Shown here in pieces: positions 18,674-26,049 of a stretch of DNA of 64,000 nt. Source of the DNA: DASVHS01 sp038244815 (GTDB taxonomy: Bacteria > Acidobacteriota > Thermoanaerobaculia > Gp7-AA8). The stretch is from contig JBBRTB010000005.1 in the NCBI GenBank assembly GCA_038244815.1, forward strand, positions 124,001 through 188,000. The letters are read 5' to 3'. A program made the position numbers and the translations under genes. The notes below the pieces were generated by a model, which was not told where the DNA came from, did not search any database, and saw only the letters and a list, made by a program, of their open reading frames with translations. The stretch's first letter is position 1. Each line of letters begins with the position of its first letter.

Positions 18674-19492
18674 ATGCCCGAACAGGAGCCCCAGGCGCAC
18701 TCCGAGCTGGCGTCGTTCGGCGAGGACCTCAGGCGCGAACGCGAGATCCGCGGCATTTCGCTCAAGGAAATCGCCGACGCGACGAAGATCAGCAAGCGAT
18801 TTCTCGAAGCGATCGAGCGCAACGACCATCGCACGCTGCCGGCGCCCGTCTTCACACGCGGTTTCGTCCGCGAATACGCGCGCTACCTCGGCCTGAGCTG
18901 CGAGGAGATGGTCAACCGCTACAACTTCGCCGCCGCGGGCGACGACCGGATCGAGAAGAGCGCGCATCTGGACCGTCTGACGCAGCCTCCGCCGGACATT
19001 CCCCGCGAGCCTCCCAGGAAGCGGTCCATCCCGCCGCCGTACGCACGGATCGACCGCGGCGTGTATCTGCTGATCATCATCGTGGCCGCTCTCGCCGCCG
19101 TGGCCTGGTGGGCCGTCGAGCACAAACATCGCTCGGAGCTCGACAGCCCGCGGGCCGAGGTGACGCGTCCGGCGCCGGTGCGGCACAGGGTCGTGACGCC
19201 CCCTCCGCCGGTGGTGGCCGCGCCGCCTCCGCCGATGCGCATGGTCATCGAGCTGACCGACGACTGCTATCTCGATCTCGACGTCGACGGTCAGAACGTG
19301 CTGAAAGACGACTATCGGCGGGGGATGCGTGATACGTTCGAGGCGAAGCAGAGCTTCGATTTCAAGCGTATCGGCAATGCCGCCGGCGTCATCCTCATGA
19401 TCGATGACAAACAGATTCCGCCACTGGGTGGCGACGGTCAGGTGATCAAGAATCGCGTCTTCGACCGTAAGACCCTGGAGAGACTGCCGTGA
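18674..19492 (+). CDS. rodZ: RodZ-like cytoskeletal membrane protein
   Basis: RodZ architecture in 272 residues: an N-terminal Cro/C1-type helix-turn-helix (about 12-75, with ISLKEIADATKISKRFLEAIE), a basic-proline linker, one transmembrane helix (about 117-138, VYLLIIIVAALAAVAWWAV), a Pro-rich periplasmic stretch, and a C-terminal DUF4115-like beta domain (about 187-270). RodZ links MreB to the elongasome in rod-shaped cells. The ATG at 18674 has GAGG six bases upstream; an ATG at 18662 overlapping the previous stop would add four residues. TAGAAT at 18657-18662 may be a -10 for an internal promoter. Confidence 0.85.
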   Translation: MPEQEPQAHSELASFGEDLRREREIRGISLKEIADATKISKRFLEAIERNDHRTLPAPVFTRGFVREYARYLGLSCEEMVNRYNFAAAGDDRIEKSAHLDRLTQPPPDIPREPPRKRSIPPPYARIDRGVYLLIIIVAALAAVAWWAVEHKHRSELDSPRAEVTRPAPVRHRVVTPPPPVVAAPPPPMRMVIELTDDCYLDLDVDGQNVLKDDYRRGMRDTFEAKQSFDFKRIGNAAGVILMIDDKQIPPLGGDGQVIKNRVFDRKTLERLP

Positions 19493-20580
19493 GCACCACG
19501 CCCGGAGAATTGACCGCGGCGCAGGTCATCGCGCAGATCGAGGGCGAGGCCTACGAGCGGGAAGTGCTGCTCACGCTGGCTCGCGGATTCCTGCCCCTGC
19601 CGCAGGAAGAACTCATCGCCGTCCTTTCGTATCTGACCCAGACCCCTGACGAGGAGATCTCGACGCTGGCGCGAGGCTCGCTCAACGACATCCCCGCGCG
19701 GTCGGTTCACGGATTCGCATCGAACGAGAACGCCTCGCCCGAGTATCTGAAGCTGCTCACGCGTGCCACCAGCGACGCGCACATCCTCGAGGCCCTCATC
19801 CGCAACCGCACCCTCACCGATGACGCCGTGGTCGAGCTGGCGCGCCGGGCTGAGGGAGCGGTGCAGGAAGTCATCGTCATCAATCAGTCGCGCATCCTCC
19901 GCTCGCCTGAGATCCTCGACGCCCTTCTGGATAACCCGCAGATCACACAGGACACCCGACGCCGGGCCCTGGAGACGCGCGAGGAATTCTTCGAGAAGAA
20001 AGCGCGCATCGAAGAGCTGAAGCGCGTTCTCGCGGAGGAGGACGTGATCGACCAGACCATCCCCGACGATGCCATCGCCGACCTCCTCGAACAGGTGCCG
20101 GCCGAGCAGACCAGCTTGTTACCGGCGGTCGGCGAAGTCTCCATCGAGGGCATGGAGGAAACCAAGAAGAAGTCGATGTGGGCCATCCTGGGCTCCATGA
20201 GCGTGTCGGAGAAAGTGCAACTGGCTTACAAGGGCAACAAGAGCGTCCGCGCCATTCTCGTCCGCGAGCGAAACCGGTTGATCTCCTCCGCCACGATGCG
20301 GAATCCCCGCATGACGGACAGCGAGGCCGAACAGATCGCCGGCATGCGCGATGTGGGCGAAGATGTGCTGCGCATCATCGGAATGCGCCGTGACTGGATG
20401 GCGAAATATCCGGTAGCAATCGCCCTGGCCAAGAATCCGAAAGCTCCGATCGGGGTTGTCCTGCCGTTGATCAATCGTTTAAGCTTACGGGACTTGAAGG
20501 GGTTGAAAGACGACAAGGGTGTGAGCGAAGCAGTTCGTTCGAACGCCAGGAAGCTCTACCAGATGCGTCAGAAATCGTGA
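19489..20580 (+). CDS. Conserved hypothetical helical-repeat protein (paralogous C-terminus to the gene before rodZ)
   Basis: Cytoplasmic, helix-rich protein of 363 residues; no named family recognised. Residues 1-160 form short paired helices with DUF2336/LRV-like character (TPDEEISTLARGSLNDIP, NENASPEYLKLLTRA). About 165-215 is an acidic, Glu-rich coiled segment. Residues 235-363 form a second helical domain whose end matches the 17928 gene. The GTG start at 19489 overlaps the rodZ stop. The last 129 bases, encoding about 42 residues, recur at 22275-22403 with about five differences, so the next gene appears to sit in a duplication-bounded insertion. Confidence 0.75.
   Translation: MSTTPGELTAAQVIAQIEGEAYEREVLLTLARGFLPLPQEELIAVLSYLTQTPDEEISTLARGSLNDIPARSVHGFASNENASPEYLKLLTRATSDAHILEALIRNRTLTDDAVVELARRAEGAVQEVIVINQSRILRSPEILDALLDNPQITQDTRRRALETREEFFEKKARIEELKRVLAEEDVIDQTIPDDAIADLLEQVPAEQTSLLPAVGEVSIEGMEETKKKSMWAILGSMSVSEKVQLAYKGNKSVRAILVRERNRLISSATMRNPRMTDSEAEQIAGMRDVGEDVLRIIGMRRDWMAKYPVAIALAKNPKAPIGVVLPLINRLSLRDLKGLKDDKGVSEAVRSNARKLYQMRQKS
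20452..20580 (+). repeat. 129-bp direct repeat, copy 1 (intact 3' end of the 19489-20580 gene)
   Basis: Bases 20452-20580 match 22275-22403 at a constant offset of 1823 bases. By eye I count about five substitutions and no gaps. The repeat ends with the stop codon; four more bases (TCCC) also match. It marks the left edge of a 1.8-kb segment carrying a Wzz-like gene. Confidence 0.9.
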
Positions 20581-20625
20581 TCCCTGCCCGTCCTTGCCAG
20601 GCTTGACGCCGTGGACCCCGGATGC

Positions 20626-20631
20626 CATTCT
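20626..20631 (+). promoter_or_regulatory. Possible promoter of the Wzz-like gene
   Basis: TTGACG at 20603-20608 and CATTCT at 20626-20631 are 17 bases apart. The -10 is weak (three of six consensus bases). It ends eight bases before the ATG at 20640, which would give an almost leaderless transcript. Confidence 0.3.
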
Positions 20632-20639
20632 CCGCCTCG

Positions 20640-22220
20640 ATGCAAAACGAGCCCGTGGAACCTGTCCCAATCGCCGAATCCGAACTCGCGGCGGAACCGG
20701 AATTACCGGTGTCTCTCAGTCATCTTGCTCATGTTCTCGTGAAGTACCGGACGGCGATCATTCTGGCGGTAGGGAGTTGCGTGCTGGCGTATCTGATCGT
20801 CGCGCTGGCTCTCTACCTCTTTGCTCCGGCCTTCCGAGTCACGACGCAGGCTTTCCGTCTCGACTTCGCAGGGGCGGGACAGGGTCATTATCCGAACGGG
20901 ATGGCTTTCAACATCATTGAAGTCATCAACGAGCCTGTTCTCGCACACGTCTGGCAGGCAAACCATCTGGGCAACTATCTGGCCTTTGGTGATTTCAGCC
21001 GGGCGGTGTACGTCCTGGAGTCGAACCGTGAATACGAATTGATTGCCTCCGAATACCAGACAAAGCTGGCCGATCCCAAGCTGTCGGCCGTGGACCGGGA
21101 GAGGCTGCAGAAGGAGTTTGCCCTCAGGATCGATAGCGTGGTCAAGAACGAATACGCAGTGTCGTTCAAGCGCTCGGTGGGGATGCGCTCCATTCCCGAG
21201 CCGCTGGCGCGCAAGGTGTTGGTGGATATTCTCGCCGAATGGGCGGACTTTGCGGTCAACCAGCAGCACGTGGTTTCGTATCAGGTGTCGATTCTGTCGC
21301 CGGCGATCCTGAGGCCGAGCCCGACGGAACCGAACGGAATCGTTGCAACAATCGAGATTCTGAGACAGAAGGCCAACAGCGTCCTGGACAACCTCGCTGC
21401 CATGCGAGGCCTGCCTGGAGCGAATCTGGTCCGGACGCCGACGGACCCGATCTCGCTGGAAGAGCTTCGCCTTCGTCTCGACGACATCGTCCGCTTTCAG
21501 CTCGAGCCGTTGCTGACCGTGGTTCTGAATTCCTCACTGGCAGGCGATCGTGCCAGGGAGGCTGCCTTCCTCGAAAACCAACTGGCCCACGATCAGCGTC
21601 GTCTCGACGCCACGGAGCACGAAGCCATCGCGGCACGAGACGCCATCACCGCCTACGAGCAGCCCGGCGCCGGCCCGGCCGCGGGCGACCGGTCGACGGC
21701 GAGATCATCGAACGATCAGGCCAAAGGATCGGATGCAGTCGTCCCGCAGTTGAACGACACGTTTCTCGATCGTCTGATCACTCTCAGCGGCAGAAGCGCC
21801 GATGTTCAGTACAGGCAAAAGCTCGTCGACGAATACCGCAAAGCGGTCCAGGCGGCCATCCCTTTCCAGCAGGCCGTCGCGTACGATACGCAGTTGCTCG
21901 AGTCCATGCGGAAACCTGCCGGCAATCCGGTACACCTCGATGGCCCCGCCGTTCTCGCCCAATTGGATCAGACACGAACCGAAGTAGGGCAGCTGATCGC
22001 CAAAACGAATGAGCTTTATCAGACGATCTCGCGCAACATGACCGCCTCCACGCAGCTTTTTACGCTGAGTGGGCCACCGACGACGGGGACGTTACGCGCC
22101 GTCAGTCTGTCGCAACTCGCGTTGTACGGGTTACTTGTCTTCCTCCTCTCGATTCCCGTCGTGATCGCCGCATGTCTTGTCCACAACCGCATTCAGGAGG
22201 AAGAAGCAGCCGACCACTAA
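20640..22220 (+). CDS. Wzz-like chain-length-determinant membrane protein
   Basis: Protein of about 526 residues with the PCP/Wzz layout: a short cytoplasmic N-terminus, a transmembrane helix at about 36-60 (AIILAVGSCVLAYLIVALALYLF), a long periplasmic part with alpha-helical, coiled-coil-like stretches (about 220-450), and a second transmembrane helix near the C-terminus (LALYGLLVFLLSIPVVIAACL). No kinase domain follows, so it is not a Wzc. Such proteins set glycan chain length with Wzy. The ATG at 20640 is preferred over 20622 because of a weak promoter close upstream; neither has a ribosome-binding site. The gene lies between two copies of a 129-bp repeat and looks inserted. Confidence 0.7.
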   Translation: MQNEPVEPVPIAESELAAEPELPVSLSHLAHVLVKYRTAIILAVGSCVLAYLIVALALYLFAPAFRVTTQAFRLDFAGAGQGHYPNGMAFNIIEVINEPVLAHVWQANHLGNYLAFGDFSRAVYVLESNREYELIASEYQTKLADPKLSAVDRERLQKEFALRIDSVVKNEYAVSFKRSVGMRSIPEPLARKVLVDILAEWADFAVNQQHVVSYQVSILSPAILRPSPTEPNGIVATIEILRQKANSVLDNLAAMRGLPGANLVRTPTDPISLEELRLRLDDIVRFQLEPLLTVVLNSSLAGDRAREAAFLENQLAHDQRRLDATEHEAIAARDAITAYEQPGAGPAAGDRSTARSSNDQAKGSDAVVPQLNDTFLDRLITLSGRSADVQYRQKLVDEYRKAVQAAIPFQQAVAYDTQLLESMRKPAGNPVHLDGPAVLAQLDQTRTEVGQLIAKTNELYQTISRNMTASTQLFTLSGPPTTGTLRAVSLSQLALYGLLVFLLSIPVVIAACLVHNRIQEEEAADH

Positions 22221-22274
22221 CCAGCCTCCTGTCAAGACGAGCTCCGCGTGATCGCTAGCCTCGTCCCTCCCATA

Positions 22275-22403
22275 GGGGTTGTCCTGCCGTTGATCAATCG
22301 CTTAAGCTTACGGGATTTGAAGGGATTGAAAGACGACAAGGGTGTGAGCGAAGCAGTTCGTTCGAACGCCAGGAAGCTCTACCAGACGCGTCAGAAATCC
22401 TGA
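22275..22403 (+). pseudogene. 129-bp direct repeat, copy 2: orphan 3' fragment of the 19489-20580 gene
   Basis: This stretch would encode the last 42 or so residues of the upstream hypothetical protein (GVVLPLINRLSLRDLKG through the stop) but has no start codon or 5' part. It ends four bases before the DnaJ start. That suggests the original order was hypothetical gene then dnaJ, later split by a segment bounded by this repeat. Nothing else recognisable lies in 22221-22274. Confidence 0.85.
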
Positions 22404-22407
22404 TCCC

Positions 22408-23064
22408 ATGAAGGTTAACTACTACGACGTTCTCGGCGTTGACCGCTCCGCCACGGAGCAGGCCATTCGCGATAAATTCCGCCAGCTGGCGCGGGAGCAC
22501 CATCCCGATCGCTACAAAGGCCCCGACAAGGCCGAGGCGGAAAGGAAGTTCCAGACCCTCACCGAGGCCGTGAACATCTTGACGAATCCGGCCCGTCGCA
22601 AGCAGCACGATGTCGAGGTGGGCTCGGGCGGGCCGAAGGCCACCACCGACCTCACCCAGGTGGCCAAGGTCTATCTGGCCAAGGGAACGAAGGCTTTTCA
22701 GGAGGGCAACATCCGCGAGGCCTACGAGAACCTCGACATGGCGGTGAAGCACAACCCCAACGACTCCAAGGCTCTCTTCGCGCTGGCCCGGGTGGCCTCT
22801 CGCAGCCCGGCCTGGTACCGGCAGGCCGTACAGGCCATCGAGGCGGCCGTGCAGAAGGAACCGATGAACCCGCAATACCTGAAGGAGGCGGGGTTGATCT
22901 GCAGGAAGGCCGGTCTGCCGGCGAAGGCCGAGCGCTACCTCGAAGAAGCCCTGAAATGGGACAAGGACAACTTCGAGATCCAGAGCGCGCTGGCCGAGTT
23001 GAGGCAGGGAAAGGGCGAGACGAAGGATTCCGGCAAGGGTCACGGTCTCTTCCGGAAGAGCTGA
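22408..23064 (+). CDS. DnaJ-domain protein with TPR-like repeats
   Basis: J-domain co-chaperone of 218 residues. The J domain (1-70) includes NYYDVLGVDRSATEQAIRDKF and the essential HPD tripeptide in REHHPDRYKG. After a short linker the protein continues with three TPR-like helical pairs (KAFQEGNIREAYENLDMAVKHNPND, then two more ending in a charged tail). It lacks the Gly/Phe and zinc-finger regions of true DnaJ, so it is a type III J protein that probably brings a particular client to DnaK. It is five bases from the phosphatase gene and probably in one operon with it. Confidence 0.85.
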   Translation: MKVNYYDVLGVDRSATEQAIRDKFRQLAREHHPDRYKGPDKAEAERKFQTLTEAVNILTNPARRKQHDVEVGSGGPKATTDLTQVAKVYLAKGTKAFQEGNIREAYENLDMAVKHNPNDSKALFALARVASRSPAWYRQAVQAIEAAVQKEPMNPQYLKEAGLICRKAGLPAKAERYLEEALKWDKDNFEIQSALAELRQGKGETKDSGKGHGLFRKS

Positions 23065-23068
23065 TCGC

Positions 23069-23827
23069 GTGGAAGTGCAAGCACAGGGACTGACTCACGT
23101 CGGCCGGCAACGGCAGCACAACGAGGACTCCTTCCTCGTCGAGAGCGACGCCAGGTTGTTTCTCGTGGCCGACGGCATGGGCGGTCACGCCGCGGGCGAA
23201 ATCGCGTCGCGCATCGCCGTCGATGCGATCTCCGAATTCATTCTGCACACCAAGGAAGACGACGGGACCTGGCCGCACGCGTACGACGAGAATTTCAAAC
23301 GCTCGACGAACCGGTTGATGGCCGCCGTGCGGATGGCCAACACCCGCGTCCTCGAAGCCATGCGCAAGGACGCCCGGCTGCGCGGGATGGGCACGACCGT
23401 CGTGGCCTGTCTCGCCGACGACGACGTGATGTCCTTCGCGCACGTCGGAGACTCCCGGGCCTACCTCATCCGCGACAACGCCCTCAACCGCATCACCAAC
23501 GATCATTCCTGGGTCTTCGAGCAGGTGCAGGCAGGTATGCTCACCGAGGCGGAGGCGGAGAAGCACCCGCTGCGCAACGTGATCACGCGCGCCCTGGGTG
23601 GCGCGCTGCAGGTCACACCGGACGCCTCGGAGATCAAGACGAAACCCGGCGACGTGTTCCTGCTCTGCTCGGACGGGCTGACTGGCATGGTTCCCGAAGA
23701 TGAGATCCTGCGAGTGGTGACCGAGAGCCCGTCGCTCGACGAAGCCTGTCAGAAACTGATCGACACCGCCAACGAGCGCGGCGGCCTCGACAACATTACC
23801 GCCATCCTAGTGAAGACCATCTCATGA
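23069..23827 (+). CDS. PP2C-family serine/threonine protein phosphatase
   Basis: Metal-dependent phosphatase of 252 residues, a single PP2C/Stp1-type domain. The acidic metal ligands are in the expected motifs: QHNEDSF, VADGMGGHAAGE, AHVGDSRAYL, CSDGLTGMV and GGLDNITAIL. Typical partners are eukaryote-like Ser/Thr kinases, none of which is in the window. It begins with GTG at 23069; the -1 region is unremarkable. Its stop overlaps the ATG of the selenoprotein gene (ATGA), so the two are translationally coupled. Confidence 0.92.
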   Translation: MEVQAQGLTHVGRQRQHNEDSFLVESDARLFLVADGMGGHAAGEIASRIAVDAISEFILHTKEDDGTWPHAYDENFKRSTNRLMAAVRMANTRVLEAMRKDARLRGMGTTVVACLADDDVMSFAHVGDSRAYLIRDNALNRITNDHSWVFEQVQAGMLTEAEAEKHPLRNVITRALGGALQVTPDASEIKTKPGDVFLLCSDGLTGMVPEDEILRVVTESPSLDEACQKLIDTANERGGLDNITAILVKTIS

Positions 23828-24051
23828 ACGTTCGAATCGACTATTGCGGCGTCTGAAACTACCTGCCCCGGGCCTCCAGTCTGGCGGCCGAGATCAGGAA
23901 GGAGCTGGGAATCGACAGCCAGCTCGTGCGTGGCAGCGGCGGCATCTTCGTCGTCACGGCCGATGGAAAACAGATCTTCTCCAAGAAAGACCAGGGGCGC
24001 TTCCCATCCGAGAAGGAGATCCTCGATCAGTTGAAGGCGTTGGGCGCGTAG
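23824..24051 (+). CDS. SelW/Rdx-family selenoprotein (Sec encoded by TGA at 23854-23856)
   Basis: Reading through one in-frame TGA gives a 75-residue protein that fits the SelT/SelW/SelH (Rdx) family. The N-terminal strand VRIDY is followed by the redox motif C8-G-V-U11, then NYLPRASSLAAEI, a GGIFVVTADGK hairpin, IFSKKDQGRFPSEKEI, and a natural TAG stop. The homologous position is Cys or Sec in this family, so the TGA sits exactly where Sec is expected. A short hairpin follows at 23871-23889, with its loop about 23 bases after the TGA, in the range of bacterial SECIS elements. The ATG overlaps the phosphatase stop. Thioredoxin-fold oxidoreductase; substrate unknown. Ordinary gene callers would miss it or call it broken. 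Confidence 0.85.
23871..23889 (+). promoter_or_regulatory. Candidate bacterial SECIS hairpin
   Basis: GGCC at 23871-23874 pairs with GGCC at 23886-23889. After one mismatch, CCA pairs with TGG around a GTC loop (23879-23881). The loop holds G and U, as the E. coli fdhF SECIS loop does, and lies about 23 bases past the TGA. The stem is short and was found by eye, not by folding. Confidence 0.5.
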
Positions 24052-24131
24052 GGCGCCGCGTAGTCGGGCCTGCCGGAGCCGCGCTCGCAGGAACGGCTCT
24101 CGGACTGCTGATCGCCCGCGGCCGTCGCGGG

Positions 24132-24137
24132 TAGAAT
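24132..24137 (+). promoter_or_regulatory. Possible -10 element of a near-leaderless promoter before the HD-GYP gene
   Basis: TAGAAT (five of six consensus bases) ends eight bases before the TTG start at 24146. No convincing -35 is seen. The 94-base gap after the selenoprotein gene otherwise holds nothing I recognise. Confidence 0.35.
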
Positions 24138-24145
24138 GAGAACGA

Positions 24146-25780
24146 TTGCATCCTGACCTCGACGAGCTTCGTCCGAAGCTGAAAGAAATCCTCTATGACT
24201 GCGCGGTGGACATCCGCGCCACAAAGGCCGCGCTCTACCTGCTCGACAGCGAGACGAAAAAATTCGAGCTGGCCACCGAATTCGGGTTCCGCTCGGCGGT
24301 GCGGCAGTCGGCGAATGCCAACGATCCGATGGTTGAGAGGTGCTCGCGTGGCCGCTCGCCGTTCTACGTGAACAATCCGGCCACCGACCCGCGTCTGTCC
24401 GAGCTGTTGTTCGAGGCGTCGACCGAGCGCATGTTGGGCGTTCCGCTGTTCTCACGCGGTCAGCTCGTGGGGTTCATCGACATGCGCGACAAAGCGCAGA
24501 ATCAGCCGTTCGATCAACCCGATCTGGCCAAAGCGCAGGGCATCGCTGACCGCATCCTGGCGCTCTTCTCGACGAAGAACATCTGGAACCAGCGGTTCAT
24601 CACCATGTCCGATTCGGAGATGGTTCGCCTGCCTCAGATTTCCGCGACGCCCGCGGAGTCCGAGGCTCCGTCACCGCGGCCCGGGGTGTCGCTGGCAGAA
24701 ATGCTCACCGCTTCGCGCACGATCGCGGTGCGTCTGCGGGATCCGCGACCGCCCGACCCGATCGGATCCTCGGAACTCGCCGCGATCACCGATACGCTTC
24801 GGACGATGCTGCTGATGCCGGGAGCAATCGCCGTGGCGTTTTCAGCGACGGGGAGCGCGGGCGAAATCCAGGAGATCGCCTCGCGTGGAACGATGACCGA
24901 GGGCGCCCTCTCGGCCCTGCAGATGAAGCTGCAGACCTGGCTCGACAAGCGCGGGGAGTCAGCCGGTCTTCTTCGCACAACCGTGCGCACGCCGCTCGGA
25001 GTGACCATGCCGCCGATCGCCGCCGCGCAACTGGAGAAGGTGTTTTCGGCCGCGGTGAGCGTACCGAATTTCCGCGGGCTGTACGTCACCGTCGCGTTCA
25101 GCGGCATGCCGGAGCGCAACACTCACGAGTTGCTGGGGGCCATGCTCATCCAGTTGCAGGCGAGCATCGAGTCGTCGGCCCTGCGGACCACGCTGCAGGA
25201 CACACGCATGCGCATCGCCGAGCGTCTCGTCGAGCCCGAGCACGAGAATTTCCCCGATCTTCGCCGCCACTGCATGAGCGTCCTCGATCTCACCTCCACT
25301 TTTGCCAGACAACTCGGTCTCGGCGCTGCGGAGAGTGAGATCGCGCAACTGACCGCTCTGGTGCACGACTGCGGTATGCGCCTGCTCGATTACGACAGGC
25401 TCTACCGTAAGCGCGATTTGAACCATGACGAGCTGGAGCTGCTCAAAGAGCACGTCACGGTCGGTGCCTCCATCGTCGAGCCGCTCCTGGGACCGGACAT
25501 CGCCCGGGCCGTCCTCAGTCATCACGAGCGCGTCGACGGCGCGGGCTATCCGAACCAGCTTCGCGGGGAGGAGATCCCTCTGGCCTCACGCGTGCTGCAG
25601 ATCTGCGACGCATACATCACCATCACCGATCCGGCCACGTATCAGATGCCCGAGACTCCCGACGAAGCCCTGGCGGCGATCCGCCGCGGAGGAGGCGCAC
25701 AGTTCGACCGCGAGCTGGCCATCCGCTTCGAGGAGATGATGCGCGCCGGTGTGCAGTCCACTAAACTCGCTACCCGATGA
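24146..25780 (+). CDS. GAF and HD-GYP domain protein
   Basis: Signalling protein of 544 residues. An N-terminal GAF domain (about 10-150, with ATKAALYLLDSETKKFELATEFG) is followed by a middle region with a second, weaker GAF-like fold (about 190-330) and a C-terminal HD-GYP domain (about 365-535). The metal-binding HD is in LVHDCGM. The HHERVDGAGYP loop carries the GYP triad, so cyclic-di-GMP phosphodiesterase activity is plausible. There is no membrane segment. It starts with TTG at 24146, directly behind a TAGAAT box; no other in-frame start precedes it. The stop overlaps gatC. Confidence 0.83.
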   Translation: MHPDLDELRPKLKEILYDCAVDIRATKAALYLLDSETKKFELATEFGFRSAVRQSANANDPMVERCSRGRSPFYVNNPATDPRLSELLFEASTERMLGVPLFSRGQLVGFIDMRDKAQNQPFDQPDLAKAQGIADRILALFSTKNIWNQRFITMSDSEMVRLPQISATPAESEAPSPRPGVSLAEMLTASRTIAVRLRDPRPPDPIGSSELAAITDTLRTMLLMPGAIAVAFSATGSAGEIQEIASRGTMTEGALSALQMKLQTWLDKRGESAGLLRTTVRTPLGVTMPPIAAAQLEKVFSAAVSVPNFRGLYVTVAFSGMPERNTHELLGAMLIQLQASIESSALRTTLQDTRMRIAERLVEPEHENFPDLRRHCMSVLDLTSTFARQLGLGAAESEIAQLTALVHDCGMRLLDYDRLYRKRDLNHDELELLKEHVTVGASIVEPLLGPDIARAVLSHHERVDGAGYPNQLRGEEIPLASRVLQICDAYITITDPATYQMPETPDEALAAIRRGGGAQFDRELAIRFEEMMRAGVQSTKLATR

Positions 25781-26049
25781 AGATCGATCGCGACGAGGCG
25801 CGGCGCATCGCCGCACTCGCCCATCTCGAGTTCGACGAGGCCGGTCTCGAGCGCATGGCTGTCGAGATGACGAAGATTCTCGGCTACATCGAGATGCTGC
25901 CGGATCTCCCGTCCGCACCCTCCCAAGGCGGCTCCAGCACTCCATTGCGGGAGGATGTCGTGCACCAGTCCGTCGATCGAGACGCCGTGGCGCACAATGC
26001 CCCCCGATTCGAGGATGGATTCTTCATCGTGCCGCCGGTGATCGAGTGA
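25777..26049 (+). CDS. gatC: Aspartyl/glutamyl-tRNA amidotransferase subunit C
   Basis: Small GatC subunit of 90 residues, the normal length. The N-terminal helix pair IDRDEARRIAALAHLEF and the C-terminal strand APRFEDGFFIVPPVIE are characteristic. It stabilises GatA and wraps around it in the GatCAB complex, which converts Glu-tRNA(Gln) or Asp-tRNA(Asn) to the amidated form. The ATG overlaps the HD-GYP stop (ATGA) and its own stop overlaps the gatA GTG. gatB is not adjacent. Confidence 0.95.
   Translation: MKIDRDEARRIAALAHLEFDEAGLERMAVEMTKILGYIEMLPDLPSAPSQGGSSTPLREDVVHQSVDRDAVAHNAPRFEDGFFIVPPVIE

Noticed and set aside
20581..22403. Integrative element with att sites at a gene 3' end
   Set aside because: The repeat has the look of an attL/attR pair, but there is no integrase, no tRNA target and only one cargo gene, so I report it as a direct-repeat-bounded segment only.
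23824..24051. A pseudogene broken by a stop codon
   Set aside because: The TGA falls exactly at the redox position of a known Sec-containing family, the rest of the frame is intact, and a SECIS-like hairpin follows.
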